From Corynespora cassiicola (taxonomy: Eukaryota; Ascomycota; Dothideomycetes; Pleosporales; Corynesporascaceae), in the NCBI GenBank assembly GCA_022059125.1, contig JAEUWY010000006.1, positions 2,232,001 through 2,296,000 on the forward strand: DNA of 64,000 nt, in the 5' to 3' direction. The position numbers were made by a program, and so were the translations under genes. Positions 33,116-42,901 of this stretch are shown piece after piece. The stretch's first letter is position 1. Every line of letters begins with the position of its first letter. Below the pieces are notes generated by a model that saw only the letters and a list, made by a program, of their open reading frames with translations, searched no databases and was not told the DNA's origin.

Positions 33116-34190
33116 ATGGCTCCGCTCCACCGCCGCCCCATGATGCACATTGACCGCCGGGATCTCTACACCAACCTCGAGACGCGGATACAGTATCTGC
33201 ACTCGTTTCTCGACTTTAGTTCCCGTACGTGTGCCTGGCCCGGACGCGGCCGACGGGAATGGTGCTGACCGTGGCAGGCGACATCGAGGCTCTCATCACG
33301 GGCGCCAAGTACATACGGGCCCTGATCCCCGCGCTGGTCAACATAGTCTACAAGAAGCTGTTGCAGTACGACATCACAGCACGCGCGTTTGAGACGCGTT
33401 CGACCTCGTATGAGGGCCCTGTTGACGCAAATCTCAATGAAAACTCCCCGCAGATCCTCCACCGCAAGATGGTATGTGCGTGCCAGATGGCCTGGTCGGG
33501 TCCCATACTGACGCTGTGCAGTTCCTCCGCGGATACCTCAACAAGCTGTGCTCTGACCCCAGCCGCATGGAGTACTGGGAGTATCTCGACAAGGTAGGCA
33601 TGATGCACGTGGGCCAGGGGCGCACCCATCCGCTGCACGTCGAGTATGTGCACATTGGCGTGACGCTGTCCTTCATCCAGGACGTCCTGACCGAGGCCAT
33701 CCTCTCGCATCCGAGGCTGCGCATGGAGAAGAAGATTGCGCTGGTGAAGGCGTTGTCCAAGGTGATTTGGATCCAGAACGACCTCTTTGCGAAGTGGTAT
33801 GTCCGCGACGGAGATGAGTTTGCAGAGGAGCGCCTCGTGCCGGAAATTGAGCCCGAGGGCTACCTCCACGGCAAGAAGATCCTGCACGACGGCAGCGAGA
33901 GCGAGAGTGAGATTGAGGACTCTGCGTCCATGACAGGATCGTGTCCGTTCAAGAACCTGGCCATCAGCTCCAACGGCAATGTCAACGGGGCGTTGCGGGG
34001 CGGAATCAAGCGGATGAACCTAAGCGAGAAGGCGCCCAAGAGTGGCACTACGGTTACCGTGTCGGTTGCGAACGCAGAAAATGCCCCGGTGGAGATTGTT
34101 TCTCCGACGTGCACGCCGGCGACACCAGCGACACCAGGTACACCGGCATCGCCAAGCCAGCTCGCTCGTGCGGTAGGCGGCAGCCCGTAG
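33116..34190 (+). CDS. Protoglobin / globin-sensor domain protein
   Basis: Haem protein of the fungal protoglobin family (PF11563); binds O2, NO or CO in characterised relatives, but fungal roles are unknown. Three exons: 33116-33224, 33278-33471 and 33522-34190, introns 53 and 50 bp, giving 323 aa. Globin fold about residues 10-195: IDRRDLYTNLETRIQYLHSF, ITGAKYIRALIPALVNIVYK, LLQYDITARAFETR, the EYWEYLDKVGMMHVG segment whose His (about 130) is the likely proximal haem ligand, and HVEYVHIGVTLSFIQDVL. The last 120 residues are not globin: an acidic Ser-rich patch (SESESEIEDSASM), then a basic region and a Thr/Pro/Ala-rich tail ending TPATPATPGTPASPS. That tail looks disordered and may bear phosphorylation sites; no enzymatic output domain is attached. 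Confidence 0.9.
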
Positions 34191-35960
34191 GGCCCACGCC
34201 CTTGGTCCAGACGGGCCAGTGACGAGGCACGCGTGTACGACTTTGGAATTCAGCGTGGTTTCTTTGTTTGCTCGTATGGACGAGACATGTTCTATGTATT
34301 ACCCAAGGATTATCTACCGGAGTTGGGGCGTTGGCCAGCAGCGTGGCCGTCGAGGCGACGGCGACGCGCGGCAGGAGAACAGCAGGTCTAGTAGTAGGAG
34401 TAGGAGTACCTAGGTAGTAGCAGCAGCAGCAGCATCTAGGCAGAGCAGAGGGGCATAGATAACGATCAGAATGGAATTCCTTCTTTTGCATGGGGTTTGT
34501 TTTGGGCGGCCATGATGGTGGCACAGGGTAGAACTTTCCAGGTTGCTTTTGGGTGACTCATGCGGGCGGGTGACCAGTAGATTGGGTCACGTGGGGGATA
34601 CGGGGGAGGCGACGGGCGACGAGCAATGGCATCATGGTGTTGAGGTTGGAGATGTTTCAGTCGGGCCCGTGGCTTGGGCAGGCGAGTGGAGCCGAGCGAT
34701 TTAGGCGCAGAAGGTGGTGGAACGCCGGCCGCTTGGCCCCCAGGGCGGCCAGAAAGCCAGCGACCTAGGTGCGCACAGGCAGCGAGGGAGGTGTGGGAGG
34801 GTGTGGGAGCGAGATGCGGCGCCCCTGGCTGCGACGAGGCCTCTGGCGCGGCGGAACCCCGTCCGCGGCGGCCGTGACAGTTTGCACCAGCGTGTCTGAG
34901 GGCGCGAGGGTTTGCTGGCTGTGAGGCGCCGGGCCGGGGCTCCCATGGGCAAAGTTTCTGCGAGGGGCACAGCCATGGGATGGGCGTGCGCGACGGGCGA
35001 AGTCGGTACGGCGGTGGGCAGGCGGTGGGCAGGCAGGCGGTGGACAGGCGGGCAGCTGGCAGAGGGTGAGGGCCCATCCAGCAGCCCAGCAGCCCAGCCA
35101 GCGCGACAAGACGACGACGACGCCGCCGCCGCCGCCAAGGCCGCATTCCATGGCTCTTCGAGAATTAGTGAATGGCATAACATAACGGGGAGCTGCGCAC
35201 CCTGGGCCCGTCCCGCCGCGCTGATTGGCGGGCGCCGGCATGTTGAGCTGTCTCCCCGGTCGCGGCTGCCCAGTGCGCGAGATTTGCCGCCCCTTCTGGG
35301 CTAGCGCCGTATGCCGCGACGCCGGGACGCTGCTCTCAGGAAGGAGCGCTGCCCCCCCCGACCCGTCCTGCCCGTCGTGCCCGTCGTCGCTGCTGCCGTC
35401 CTCTCCCAGCTCTGCCCTCACAACAACACATCATCGTCCCCCCAACCCAACCACCCATCCACCCACTCACCCACCCACCGAGCCTGCCGCCCCCTCCCCT
35501 CTCCGCACCACCTGCACCAGCGACGGCCCTCCATCCGCGCTGCCCTCCACCTGCGCGCCGCCCGCCGCCCGCCTCTTTCTCTGCCTCTGCCTTCCAGCGC
35601 GTTCCCGCCCGCCGCCGCTCTGCGTCTCCCTTATCGTCTTGGTGTTCGGCCCATCTTCGCAGCACCTTGCAGCGCCCCCCCAGGTCTCTCTACACGTCAC
35701 CCTCTCGGCCTGCTCACCCCTCCCCCCTTTCTCTTCTTCCACTCCTTCGTGCGCGACTTGTTCTCGGTCCACACCCCAAGCTATCTGTTTTAATATTTCG
35801 TCGCTCTCATCTACTTTTAATCTCCAAAAAAATCATTCCCTTCCGCCCCTCGAGCCCAGACTCGGCGGCGACGTCACTCCGCAGCAAAGACTGGTCCTGT
35901 AATCCGATGCGCACGACAGATGAGCGCTGTTTGTACTAGACTTCCACTTCTTCCTCAATC
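34191..35960. other. Intergenic and pyrimidine-rich 5' leader
   Basis: GC-rich with repeated AGT/AGC triplets near 34385-34435 and a strongly C/T-rich plus strand from 35330 to 35960 leading into the AHC1-like gene. Long frames on both strands here are Pro/Arg/Gly low-complexity shadows. Confidence 0.55.
34385..34435 (+). repeat. AGT/AGC trinucleotide tract
   Basis: Degenerate microsatellite of AGT, GGAGT and AGC units downstream of the protoglobin gene. No function inferred. Confidence 0.6.
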
Positions 35961-37862
35961 ATGCAGTCCATGTTCCGCCTTCCCTGGAGCACTGACGCTC
36001 CGGGCGACAAGATCATGGAGAAGGCCGCGCTGCACAAGTCGAGACCCATGCCCGTCGTCGAGATTCCTCACTTCATGAACAAGATCAAGCGGAAACGCAC
36101 CGACAGCCCTGAGCCCGCCTCGGCTCAGCCCGCGCATGTAGTGAAGAAGTGGAAGGGCCCCCAGGGCGAAGTGAAGCCTGCCGTGACCGCGACCGCCCAG
36201 GTCGACGTGAAGTCGGAGTCGCCCGAGGATGCGCCTGCTGAGGTCCTGGAGTCGCGCGCAAAGGCGCAGCCGTCGCGCAGGGAAGCCGCGAGCAAGAGCA
36301 AGGTCCCCAAGTCGCAGCAGCAGCAGCAGCAGCAGCAGCCTGCAGCCAAACCAGACTCTCACTCCGACGCCGCCTGCACCCCCGCGCGCGCCATGGAGCC
36401 TGGCCTCAGCAGCGTCCAACAGACCATCGAGGCCCAGATCAACTACGAGATTCTGCTCAAGCACAACGAGCTGCGCCTGATCGAGCAGGAGCTGGCCAAG
36501 TGCCAGGTCTCTCTCGAGCAGCTCAGGCGCTGCTCGCTGATCCCCTTCCCTGGCACCGACGCTTTCTCCGAGAGCGTCAGCGGGGGGATCGGTCCCGCTC
36601 TGCAGCCTTCTCCTGGCTACACGGAGCCGCAGTTCGCAGCACCTTGGGGTGTTACCGACGGCCCCTACACCCGCCACTACGCCAAATGGCTGATTCCAGA
36701 CGCCAAGTTCGATTCCATGTCGGAGCGTGCGCTTGCCCAGCAGTCACGGGATTATTTTGGTGCTTGTGAAGGCCGGACGACGCGCGGTAGCTTTGCTGAG
36801 TTCGGTTCAACCGGCAAGGCTCGCACGTCTAGGACTTCGACTGGAACGTTGAAGCTCCAGGCCCTTGGTGAAAATCCAGCGCCGGCACCCAAGATTGATC
36901 CCCTGCTGCACAAGCGTTCCACCGACGGACAGTGGGTGCGCCTGTACTGCGCCCAGTGCGGACATAGCAACTTCTCCAACACCCAGGGCTTCCTGAATCA
37001 CTGCCGCATCAAGCACAACCAGGTCTTCAAGAGCCACGACCAGGCTGCCATTGCGTGTGGCGTCCCCGTAGACATCAACGACGTCGGACAGCCCGTGGCG
37101 GCGACCGAGCCTGCGTCGACTGCCGCCTCGACCCCAGCCGTGACCTTCCCCGCCCCGACGACTCCAGGATACGTCCACCCGCTCGTGCGGTCGAATCCTC
37201 CCGAGCTGGCCAAGGATGTGCACCGCGATTTCAACAAACCCGCAGCCGCACCCAAGGAGACGAAGCCCCAGGCGAAGACAGCCTTGTCGCAGTCGTCATC
37301 AACGCCGCACTTGAGCGCCTTGCTCCAGAAGCGCGGCCTCGACGTCGACCTCAAGGGTCTCGTCGACACTGCGCGGACCAAGATCGATCTTGACGCCATG
37401 GAAACATCGGATGACGACGTTGCGGACGCTAACGGCGTCCAAACGCCCATTGCCACCAATCCGCCGCAGCTAGCGCGTCTACCCGCTAGCGCTCCAAATG
37501 CCGCGCCTGCCAGCAAAGCCCAGTCGGCGCGGCCTGGCAGCAAGAAAGGTCAACCCAGCGGCCCTCCTCGACTGCCACTCTCGTTCCCTCCTCCCGTCAA
37601 CGTCAACAGTGGTCATCACCTACCAACCTCACCGGTGGATCTCAGCCCCAACACGGTCGAGTCTAACCCTGGCTTGGTTAGTGATCACGATGATGAAGAC
37701 TCGGAGGACAACGACGATGCGCACAGCCAACCCGACCTCATCATGAATGATGACGTGGTCGTCGAGGATGCGAGCGATGTCGAGGGCGTGCATGAGCGCG
37801 CGGGCTCTCGAAAGGGTTTGAACGGCTGTTTCGAGAAGGCTGAGGGGAGTCGCAAGCATTAG
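35961..37862 (+). CDS. AHC1-like C2H2 zinc-finger protein (ADA HAT complex component candidate)
   Basis: Nuclear protein of 633 aa, single exon, start at 35961 (MQSMFRLPWS). It resembles fungal Ahc1, a structural component of the ADA histone acetyltransferase complex; equivalence is inferred from the central conserved region. Seen: KRKR-type basic stretch (about 36-41), a poly-Gln run (about 120-127, CAG repeat), a helical segment VQQTIEAQINYEILLKHNEL, then PYTRHYAKWLIPDAKFDS. The single zinc finger follows: Cys330, Cys333, His347 and His352 (CAQCGHSNFSNTQGFLNH), then RIKHNQVFKSHDQAA and CGVPVD. The C-terminal 250 residues are Pro/Ala/Ser-rich, ending in an acidic Asp/Glu patch and a basic tail. 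Low-complexity flanks are typical of the family. Confidence 0.75.
   Translation: MQSMFRLPWSTDAPGDKIMEKAALHKSRPMPVVEIPHFMNKIKRKRTDSPEPASAQPAHVVKKWKGPQGEVKPAVTATAQVDVKSESPEDAPAEVLESRAKAQPSRREAASKSKVPKSQQQQQQQQPAAKPDSHSDAACTPARAMEPGLSSVQQTIEAQINYEILLKHNELRLIEQELAKCQVSLEQLRRCSLIPFPGTDAFSESVSGGIGPALQPSPGYTEPQFAAPWGVTDGPYTRHYAKWLIPDAKFDSMSERALAQQSRDYFGACEGRTTRGSFAEFGSTGKARTSRTSTGTLKLQALGENPAPAPKIDPLLHKRSTDGQWVRLYCAQCGHSNFSNTQGFLNHCRIKHNQVFKSHDQAAIACGVPVDINDVGQPVAATEPASTAASTPAVTFPAPTTPGYVHPLVRSNPPELAKDVHRDFNKPAAAPKETKPQAKTALSQSSSTPHLSALLQKRGLDVDLKGLVDTARTKIDLDAMETSDDDVADANGVQTPIATNPPQLARLPASAPNAAPASKAQSARPGSKKGQPSGPPRLPLSFPPPVNVNSGHHLPTSPVDLSPNTVESNPGLVSDHDDEDSEDNDDAHSQPDLIMNDDVVVEDASDVEGVHERAGSRKGLNGCFEKAEGSRKH
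36316..36341 (+). repeat. CAG repeat encoding poly-Gln
   Basis: Eight or so consecutive CAG codons within the AHC1-like gene, a length-variable coding microsatellite by nature. Confidence 0.8.
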
Positions 37863-38789
37863 ACGGTTGGGCAGGCATGTTAACTCATGCTCGTCGCTGT
37901 CCTTTCTGAAAAGATTGTTGTTTGGTTTCCTTGTTCTTCTCTCATCTTGTGGGGTACAGGGCCGGTGCGGTAGATTTGGCCCTTGCCCACTTTCCCAACT
38001 TTCTCCTTTTCCATCCCCCTTATCTCTCTCTCTCTCTCTCCCTCCTCGGTGGTTTGCTTTTCTTCTGGGATATATACGGAGCCAGCAATGGAGTGGGCGG
38101 TTTGTTTGCTGGCTAGGACATGATACACACGCTTTTGGTCAGCTTGTGTTTTGTCCTTTTATCGTCTCCTGGATGCTCGACTTTTCACTCTATCCTGTCT
38201 CCATCAACCGCAATGTCTGAAATCTCTTCTCAAAGTGCGCCTTATTGGGTGTTCCGTAAGGCGCTGGGTACGTCTGTGTATTATTGCTTGTATGGAATGG
38301 ATAGGGAACATTGGTAGTAGATGGGAGCATGGGGCATCTCTTTGGGAATGCAGCGAGACGACGGCAAAAATAGCGGGCAACTTGTCCGCTTTGTATATAC
38401 CTTTTAATGCTAGCGATGGACGAATTCGATTGGATATGATCATGTACAGCCCTCTTCCTCAGTTCAGATATCTAGCGTGTTTCTGTAGCAGCGACTCGAT
38501 GCTCCGTCGGCTCCACAATCAACTCTCCCGATTTGAAAAAAAAGGCCGATTGCTCTTCTGACATGGTTCTGTGATGGTCGACGCTGTTGATGGGCACCAA
38601 ACTTTCAGGTGCAGCGAAACCGATTGTAAAACGCTGGTCAGACGTCGAAATATAAAGTTGGTATGATTTTTGAAATCCAAATGTTACCCGTAGACGCCGT
38701 TCGCTAATGGAATACCAACTCGCCGTGTCCCACCCAAGCCCACACCCGTGCCGTTGCCAGTTCCCTGTCCCGACTTTCTAGGTAACACT
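37863..38789. other. Intergenic between convergent genes
   Basis: 3' regions of the AHC1-like gene and of Kish. Contains a CT tract at 38024-38043. No further gene seen. Confidence 0.5.
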
Positions 38790-39222
38790 CTAGCCCATGA
38801 ATTCGACAGCCTGTATGGAGATTAGCACGGCCCCGTAACAACCAGCCATGTATTCATTGGTCCTGTCGTCGCCTTTGATCCAGCAACGGGTCAAGCACGA
38901 AGAGGACCAACGCTGAGGTGATGGAAAGCCGAAGAGAACGTACTGCCATGATGACACAGGCGATGCTAACGTATGGACTCAGACGCTCGCCGACGCGGGC
39001 ACACTTCCAAAAAGGACCCACGATGTAGTTGTCCTTGTTGCGGTCCATGATACCCGGGAATTGATAGTGAGCGTAGGTCGAAGTGCATATCGTGAGGAGG
39101 AGAACGAGCAAGAGCGACTGGAAGTTGAAAAGGGCGGTCTAGACAGGCACGGAGGGCATGTATTAGCTACGATGTGCTCTGCCACGGCGGGGAGCCAACA
39201 AGAGGGGAGCGGCATGTACCAT
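38790..39222 (-). CDS. Protein Kish homologue (TMEM167 family)
   Basis: Small secretory-pathway membrane protein; animal Kish/TMEM167 acts in Golgi trafficking. Three exons on the minus strand: ATG alone (39220-39222), 38944-39138 and 38790-38810, with introns of 81 bp (GTACAT...CTAG) and 133 bp (GTACGT...CAG). Spliced product is 72 aa, the usual length. It begins [11 protein letters not shown], has a first hydrophobic helix, the signature PGIMDRNKD, then [15 protein letters not shown] and a second helix SIACVIMA, ending AVEFMG. The first exon is the start codon only, so no ordinary frame scan reports the gene with its correct ends. Divergent from TAF13. Confidence 0.9.
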
Positions 39223-39899
39223 GGCGGAGGGTTATTGCTGTTTTGCGGCGCTCTACGAGTATCTGGGGAATCAAAAGAGCCTGGTCCACACTGCAACAGG
39301 ATGCGCGGTAGGGAGTGAGGAGCAAGAGAAGCAGGCGAAGCGGGCGGTTGGAAGTGCGGTGCAGAACGACAGGCCACGGATCGTCATTGCATGCAGGCAC
39401 GCCGCCGCGAGGGAGCACGGCCCGTGCACCAAAGCTCACCACTTCGCTCCAAGCTCCGGTTCCTTTGAGCCTCCATCCTCTTCCATTCTCCATCATCGCC
39501 CGCGCTCGTCTGCTTGCAGGCGCCGACGCCGACGCCGACGCGCTTTTCGTACCAACGCCGTGTATACTTTGTACGGGATTCACTGACTACAGACGGTTTC
39601 CGACTCCTTGGAGACCCCTTCCAAGGCGCGTCTGAGTGGGCGTGAAGAAAGACAGGCTTGAGACACAACGAGTGAAGCTCAAGGAAACCCGCCAACATGA
39701 CCGAGCCACGCATGCGCCTGAGGCAAAAGGGTCCTCAGTTTCCAGCACACGAATGTAAGTGAAGTCATCTTTCCCCCACCTGTGTTTTCCATTCACTGCC
39801 CTCGCCCTCTTTCCTTGGTTATTCCCAAAGCCAACGCCCTCTTTACCCGTCAACCCTCATTTACATATCCCTCAACCATACTTTCTTAACTTTCCCACC
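39223..39899. other. Shared promoter region of Kish and TAF13
   Basis: About 680 bp between divergent start codons, pyrimidine-rich toward TAF13 (39760-39890). A short upstream frame beginning at an ATG at 39697 could be a uORF of TAF13. Confidence 0.45.
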
Positions 39900-40448
39900 A
39901 TGGGGTCTCGCAATACCCGGGAAGAAAACCGGCGAAAGCATCGGATCCAGCCGCGCGTGCCCAACCCCCGCGGTGAAACTCTCTTTGACCTCCCTCAAGT
40001 GTCCCAGTTTCTCATCGCGTTCGGCGATGATGACAACCCACTGCCCGAGACAGTGCGCTGCCTCGACGAAATTGTCACCGACTACATCATCGAAGCCTGC
40101 CACGAAGCTGCAAGCGTCGCTCAGCATGCGCGCCGCCAAAAGATCAAGCTCGACGACTTCAAGTACATGCTGCGTCGGGACACGTCCAAGCTTGGCCGTG
40201 TTTCCGAGATGCTGGAGACAGATAAGGAGCTTCGGAAGAAGCGCAAGGCATTTGACACGGATGAGGGCGCCGTGGTCAAGGATGCGGAGGGAACGGTGGC
40301 GGGCGCAGGTGGCCCTGGCGCAGACAAAGCCAAGGACAGCACTGAGAAGAGCAAGACAGGGCCTGAGGGCGACGGCGAGCGCAAGAAGAAAAAGAAGAAG
40401 AGGGAGAAGAAGGGAGGTGACGACGCGAGCACGGTGCGTAGCGGATGA
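39900..40448 (+). CDS. TAF13: TFIID subunit TAF13-like histone-fold protein
   Basis: General transcription factor subunit; in TFIID, TAF13 pairs with TAF11. Single exon, 182 aa from the ATG at 39900 (MGSRNTREEN); earlier in-frame codons lack a plausible protein. The histone fold spans about residues 29-110: LFDLPQVSQFLIAFGDDDNP, VRCLDEIVTDYIIEACHEAA, SVAQHARRQKIKLDDFKYML, RRDTSKLGRVSEMLETDKEL. The tail (about 120-182) is Lys/Glu-rich and ends in a poly-Lys stretch, likely nuclear targeting or DNA contact. Length is a little above the yeast and human proteins' conserved core because of that tail. Confidence 0.85.
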   Translation: MGSRNTREENRRKHRIQPRVPNPRGETLFDLPQVSQFLIAFGDDDNPLPETVRCLDEIVTDYIIEACHEAASVAQHARRQKIKLDDFKYMLRRDTSKLGRVSEMLETDKELRKKRKAFDTDEGAVVKDAEGTVAGAGGPGADKAKDSTEKSKTGPEGDGERKKKKKKREKKGGDDASTVRSG

Positions 40449-41508
40449 GCCTTAGTCTCGTCTTTGCGTGCCAATGCTCCATCCTGTCCCTCCCAAAAGT
40501 ACCCGTCGTTCGTTTTGGTTTGACATTGGCTCAGCCTACCTCGCCGTCCATAAGACCTCAGGAACTGGCCACTTCCACCTTTCCACCCCGAAGCACAACA
40601 ACAAACGCTTCGCCTGGATATCCGATTGGAGGGTCTAACGCCCCACGCTCTCTGCTTGATGACAACATGGCGGAGGCAGCCACGGTCGAAATGAATTCCA
40701 CAAAAGGCGTCGACATGGGCTATCGGGATGTACGTGAACCTGCTTCTGCCTTTGCCATGTGCATCTCCTACCATGCATATGCTATGAACTAGCGATAGTC
40801 CAGGCAATCACGGGACCCCACGCCAGTCGTTAGAGAACCAGCACACACAGCCTACCTAGAGATTCGCGATCGAAGCAACGCCATAGCTGCCGCCACTCAT
40901 GGTTCTGGGTCCATTGTGACGACGACGACGAAGGCTGTGTCCCCCGGAGACCACGAGGGGGAGCCCAGAGACAAGAGGGAAGAGTCATGTGATTCACTTT
41001 TCGATGGCCAAGGGGCTCGCCACAACCAGCTGGATCAGCCTTGAGAGCACATGCATTCCTAGTTAGCCACTGCTACTGTTATCATCGGCCTGTTCGTAGC
41101 CATAGTCAAAAGCCGTCTCCCCATGATGCCCCATGCAACTTGTCGGTAAGCTCAGACATGTGCGTGCCTGACTGAAGAAAAAATGGATTTGCTGGAGCCT
41201 GGTATGGCTCGTCATAACGCAGCGCTCATAAGCCCGCGGTATTCATACAGAGCCCACAACGCCGTGGATGCTGGCTATGCTTTTTTCGTTCCTCATGACC
41301 GACCGACCAATATAGTGTAATGCAACCAAACCCCTCGCTCCCCACGCTTCCATCTCCTCGGGTCCATAGAAGATGCTACACATGGAGGCCTGCGGCCGTC
41401 TCCATCTTGCCCGCCGTTTCCCGGTCTAGTGCGCCAGCATTGGTCAAGGTCGTGAGCAGGCAACCCGACTCTCGTGTGGTTCAACCCGCTCAGGTATATC
41501 GTCTACTC
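40449..41508. other. Intergenic between convergent genes
   Basis: 3' regions of TAF13 and eIF3f. Short frames only; nothing recognised. Confidence 0.45.
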
Positions 41509-42669
41509 TCAAGCCTCCTGCGCGCGCTGCTGCTGCTGCCTGCCCTTGCCCCTCCGCTCGCCTCCCTTTTGCTTCTCACCACCTTCGCGGCCCTCGTTCG
41601 AAAGAGCGTCACCAGTGCCGAGCGTCAGGGCAGCCGTGGCCAGGCGGTTAGAGAGGTCAATCTGAGTGCGAATGGTGTTGGCGAGGTATGATACTACGAG
41701 AACGTCCTGAATGTGTGCGTTGCTAAGGAGGCACTGTTAGCATGCTGGTCGCAAATGTATTTATCACGAGAACAAACGTACAAGTCGCGCTCGATGTCAG
41801 CAGCATCAACCTTGGGTGCAAGGCTGAGGGCGTTCATGAGGAACTGGCCTAGCGCTGACGAAGGCTCGGCCTCCTCGTCGAGGACATTGTTGACATAATT
41901 CGACACGCGCTCGAGCATATCCAAAACGTGCTGGATGGCGCTCTCCAGGGCGTCAAGGTCGGTCACAATGGGCTGCGAGCGGTCCTCGCGGTCCTTGGCC
42001 GAGGAGATAAGCTCCAAGCCAGACTTCTCAGCCTCACCGTACTTGAGCTCGTGGGGGACGGGGATGAAGAGACAAGAATCGGCGGCGCGCTCGGCAGTGA
42101 CGCCAATGGGGGCGGAGATGTAGGTGCGCGACTCGATTTCCTGGCCGGGAACCGTCGACACGGTCAGGTGGACGGCGGGGTGGGGCCAGGTGCCGTCACC
42201 CTGCTGGCCGTAGAAGTTCTGGATCAGGGCGGAGAAGGTGTTGAGCTCGCTGCTGGTGGCATACCAACCAACGAGCACCTCGCGGGGGTTGGCGCGCAGG
42301 TGCAGGGCCAGCATCTGCTTCTGGTAGTCCATGTCGACCTCGACCTGCTCAGCAGTCTCGGTGTGGGGGACGGCGTAGCAGTTGCGGATCTCGATTTCGG
42401 TGCCATCTTCGCTGCGGGTGCCCAGCAGGGTGCCAATGACGCGGTCCTGGTCGGCGGGGCGACGGAGAGAGTGGTCGAGAATGGAGAAGATAGCCTGGGA
42501 GGATACATTAGACGTGTATACAGGCAAGTGGCTGTGACTGTAACTGTGACGAGGCTTTTCGTACCTGGGGCTGGACGACCACGCTCAGCGGGGCCGTCGA
42601 CGGCTGGGCGCCCACGGGGGCGGGGCCAAGCGGGCGGGCGAGGTGCAGGAAGGAGTCTTTGTCGGACAT
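41509..42669 (-). CDS. Translation initiation factor eIF3 subunit F
   Basis: MPN-domain subunit of the eIF3 complex. Three exons: 42565-42669, 41782-42494 and 41509-41722, introns 70 and 59 bp, giving 343 aa, the normal length. MPN domain about residues 24-155: [79 protein letters not shown]. The metal-binding JAMM residues are absent, as is usual for this subunit. The C-terminal part ([32 protein letters not shown]) is the MPN-family helical region. It ends in a Gln/Arg-rich tail. Divergent from UTP25 with 232 bp between start codons. Confidence 0.95.
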
Positions 42670-42901
42670 GATTGTCGAGGGCGGCCGTCCGGGTCCTGCT
42701 GGAGTCGTGGGCGGAGGGCGGAGGGAGGGCGAGATGGGCGAGGAGGGTGGTGAAAGTGCGATTGTTTAGTGGGGCAGTTGATATTATTCGGCCCAAACTC
42801 TTGGCAGGTGCGGATTTCTCGCCAAAGGCGCGCGCACGGGCCGCATGAACTTTTTATATTCACTCGTCCCGCCGCCGCCCAGCCCAGCAATCCACGCAAC
42901 A
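42670..42901. promoter_or_regulatory. Bidirectional promoter, eIF3f / UTP25
   Basis: 232 bp between two divergent housekeeping start codons, GC-rich with no room for separate promoters. Regulatory elements were not resolved. Confidence 0.55.

Noticed and set aside
34466..35900. Long frames on both strands upstream of the AHC1-like gene
   Set aside because: Pro/Ser/Arg/Gly low-complexity products of pyrimidine-rich leader DNA.
41928..42671. 247-codon plus-strand frame opposite eIF3f
   Set aside because: Exact shadow of a conserved eIF3f exon.
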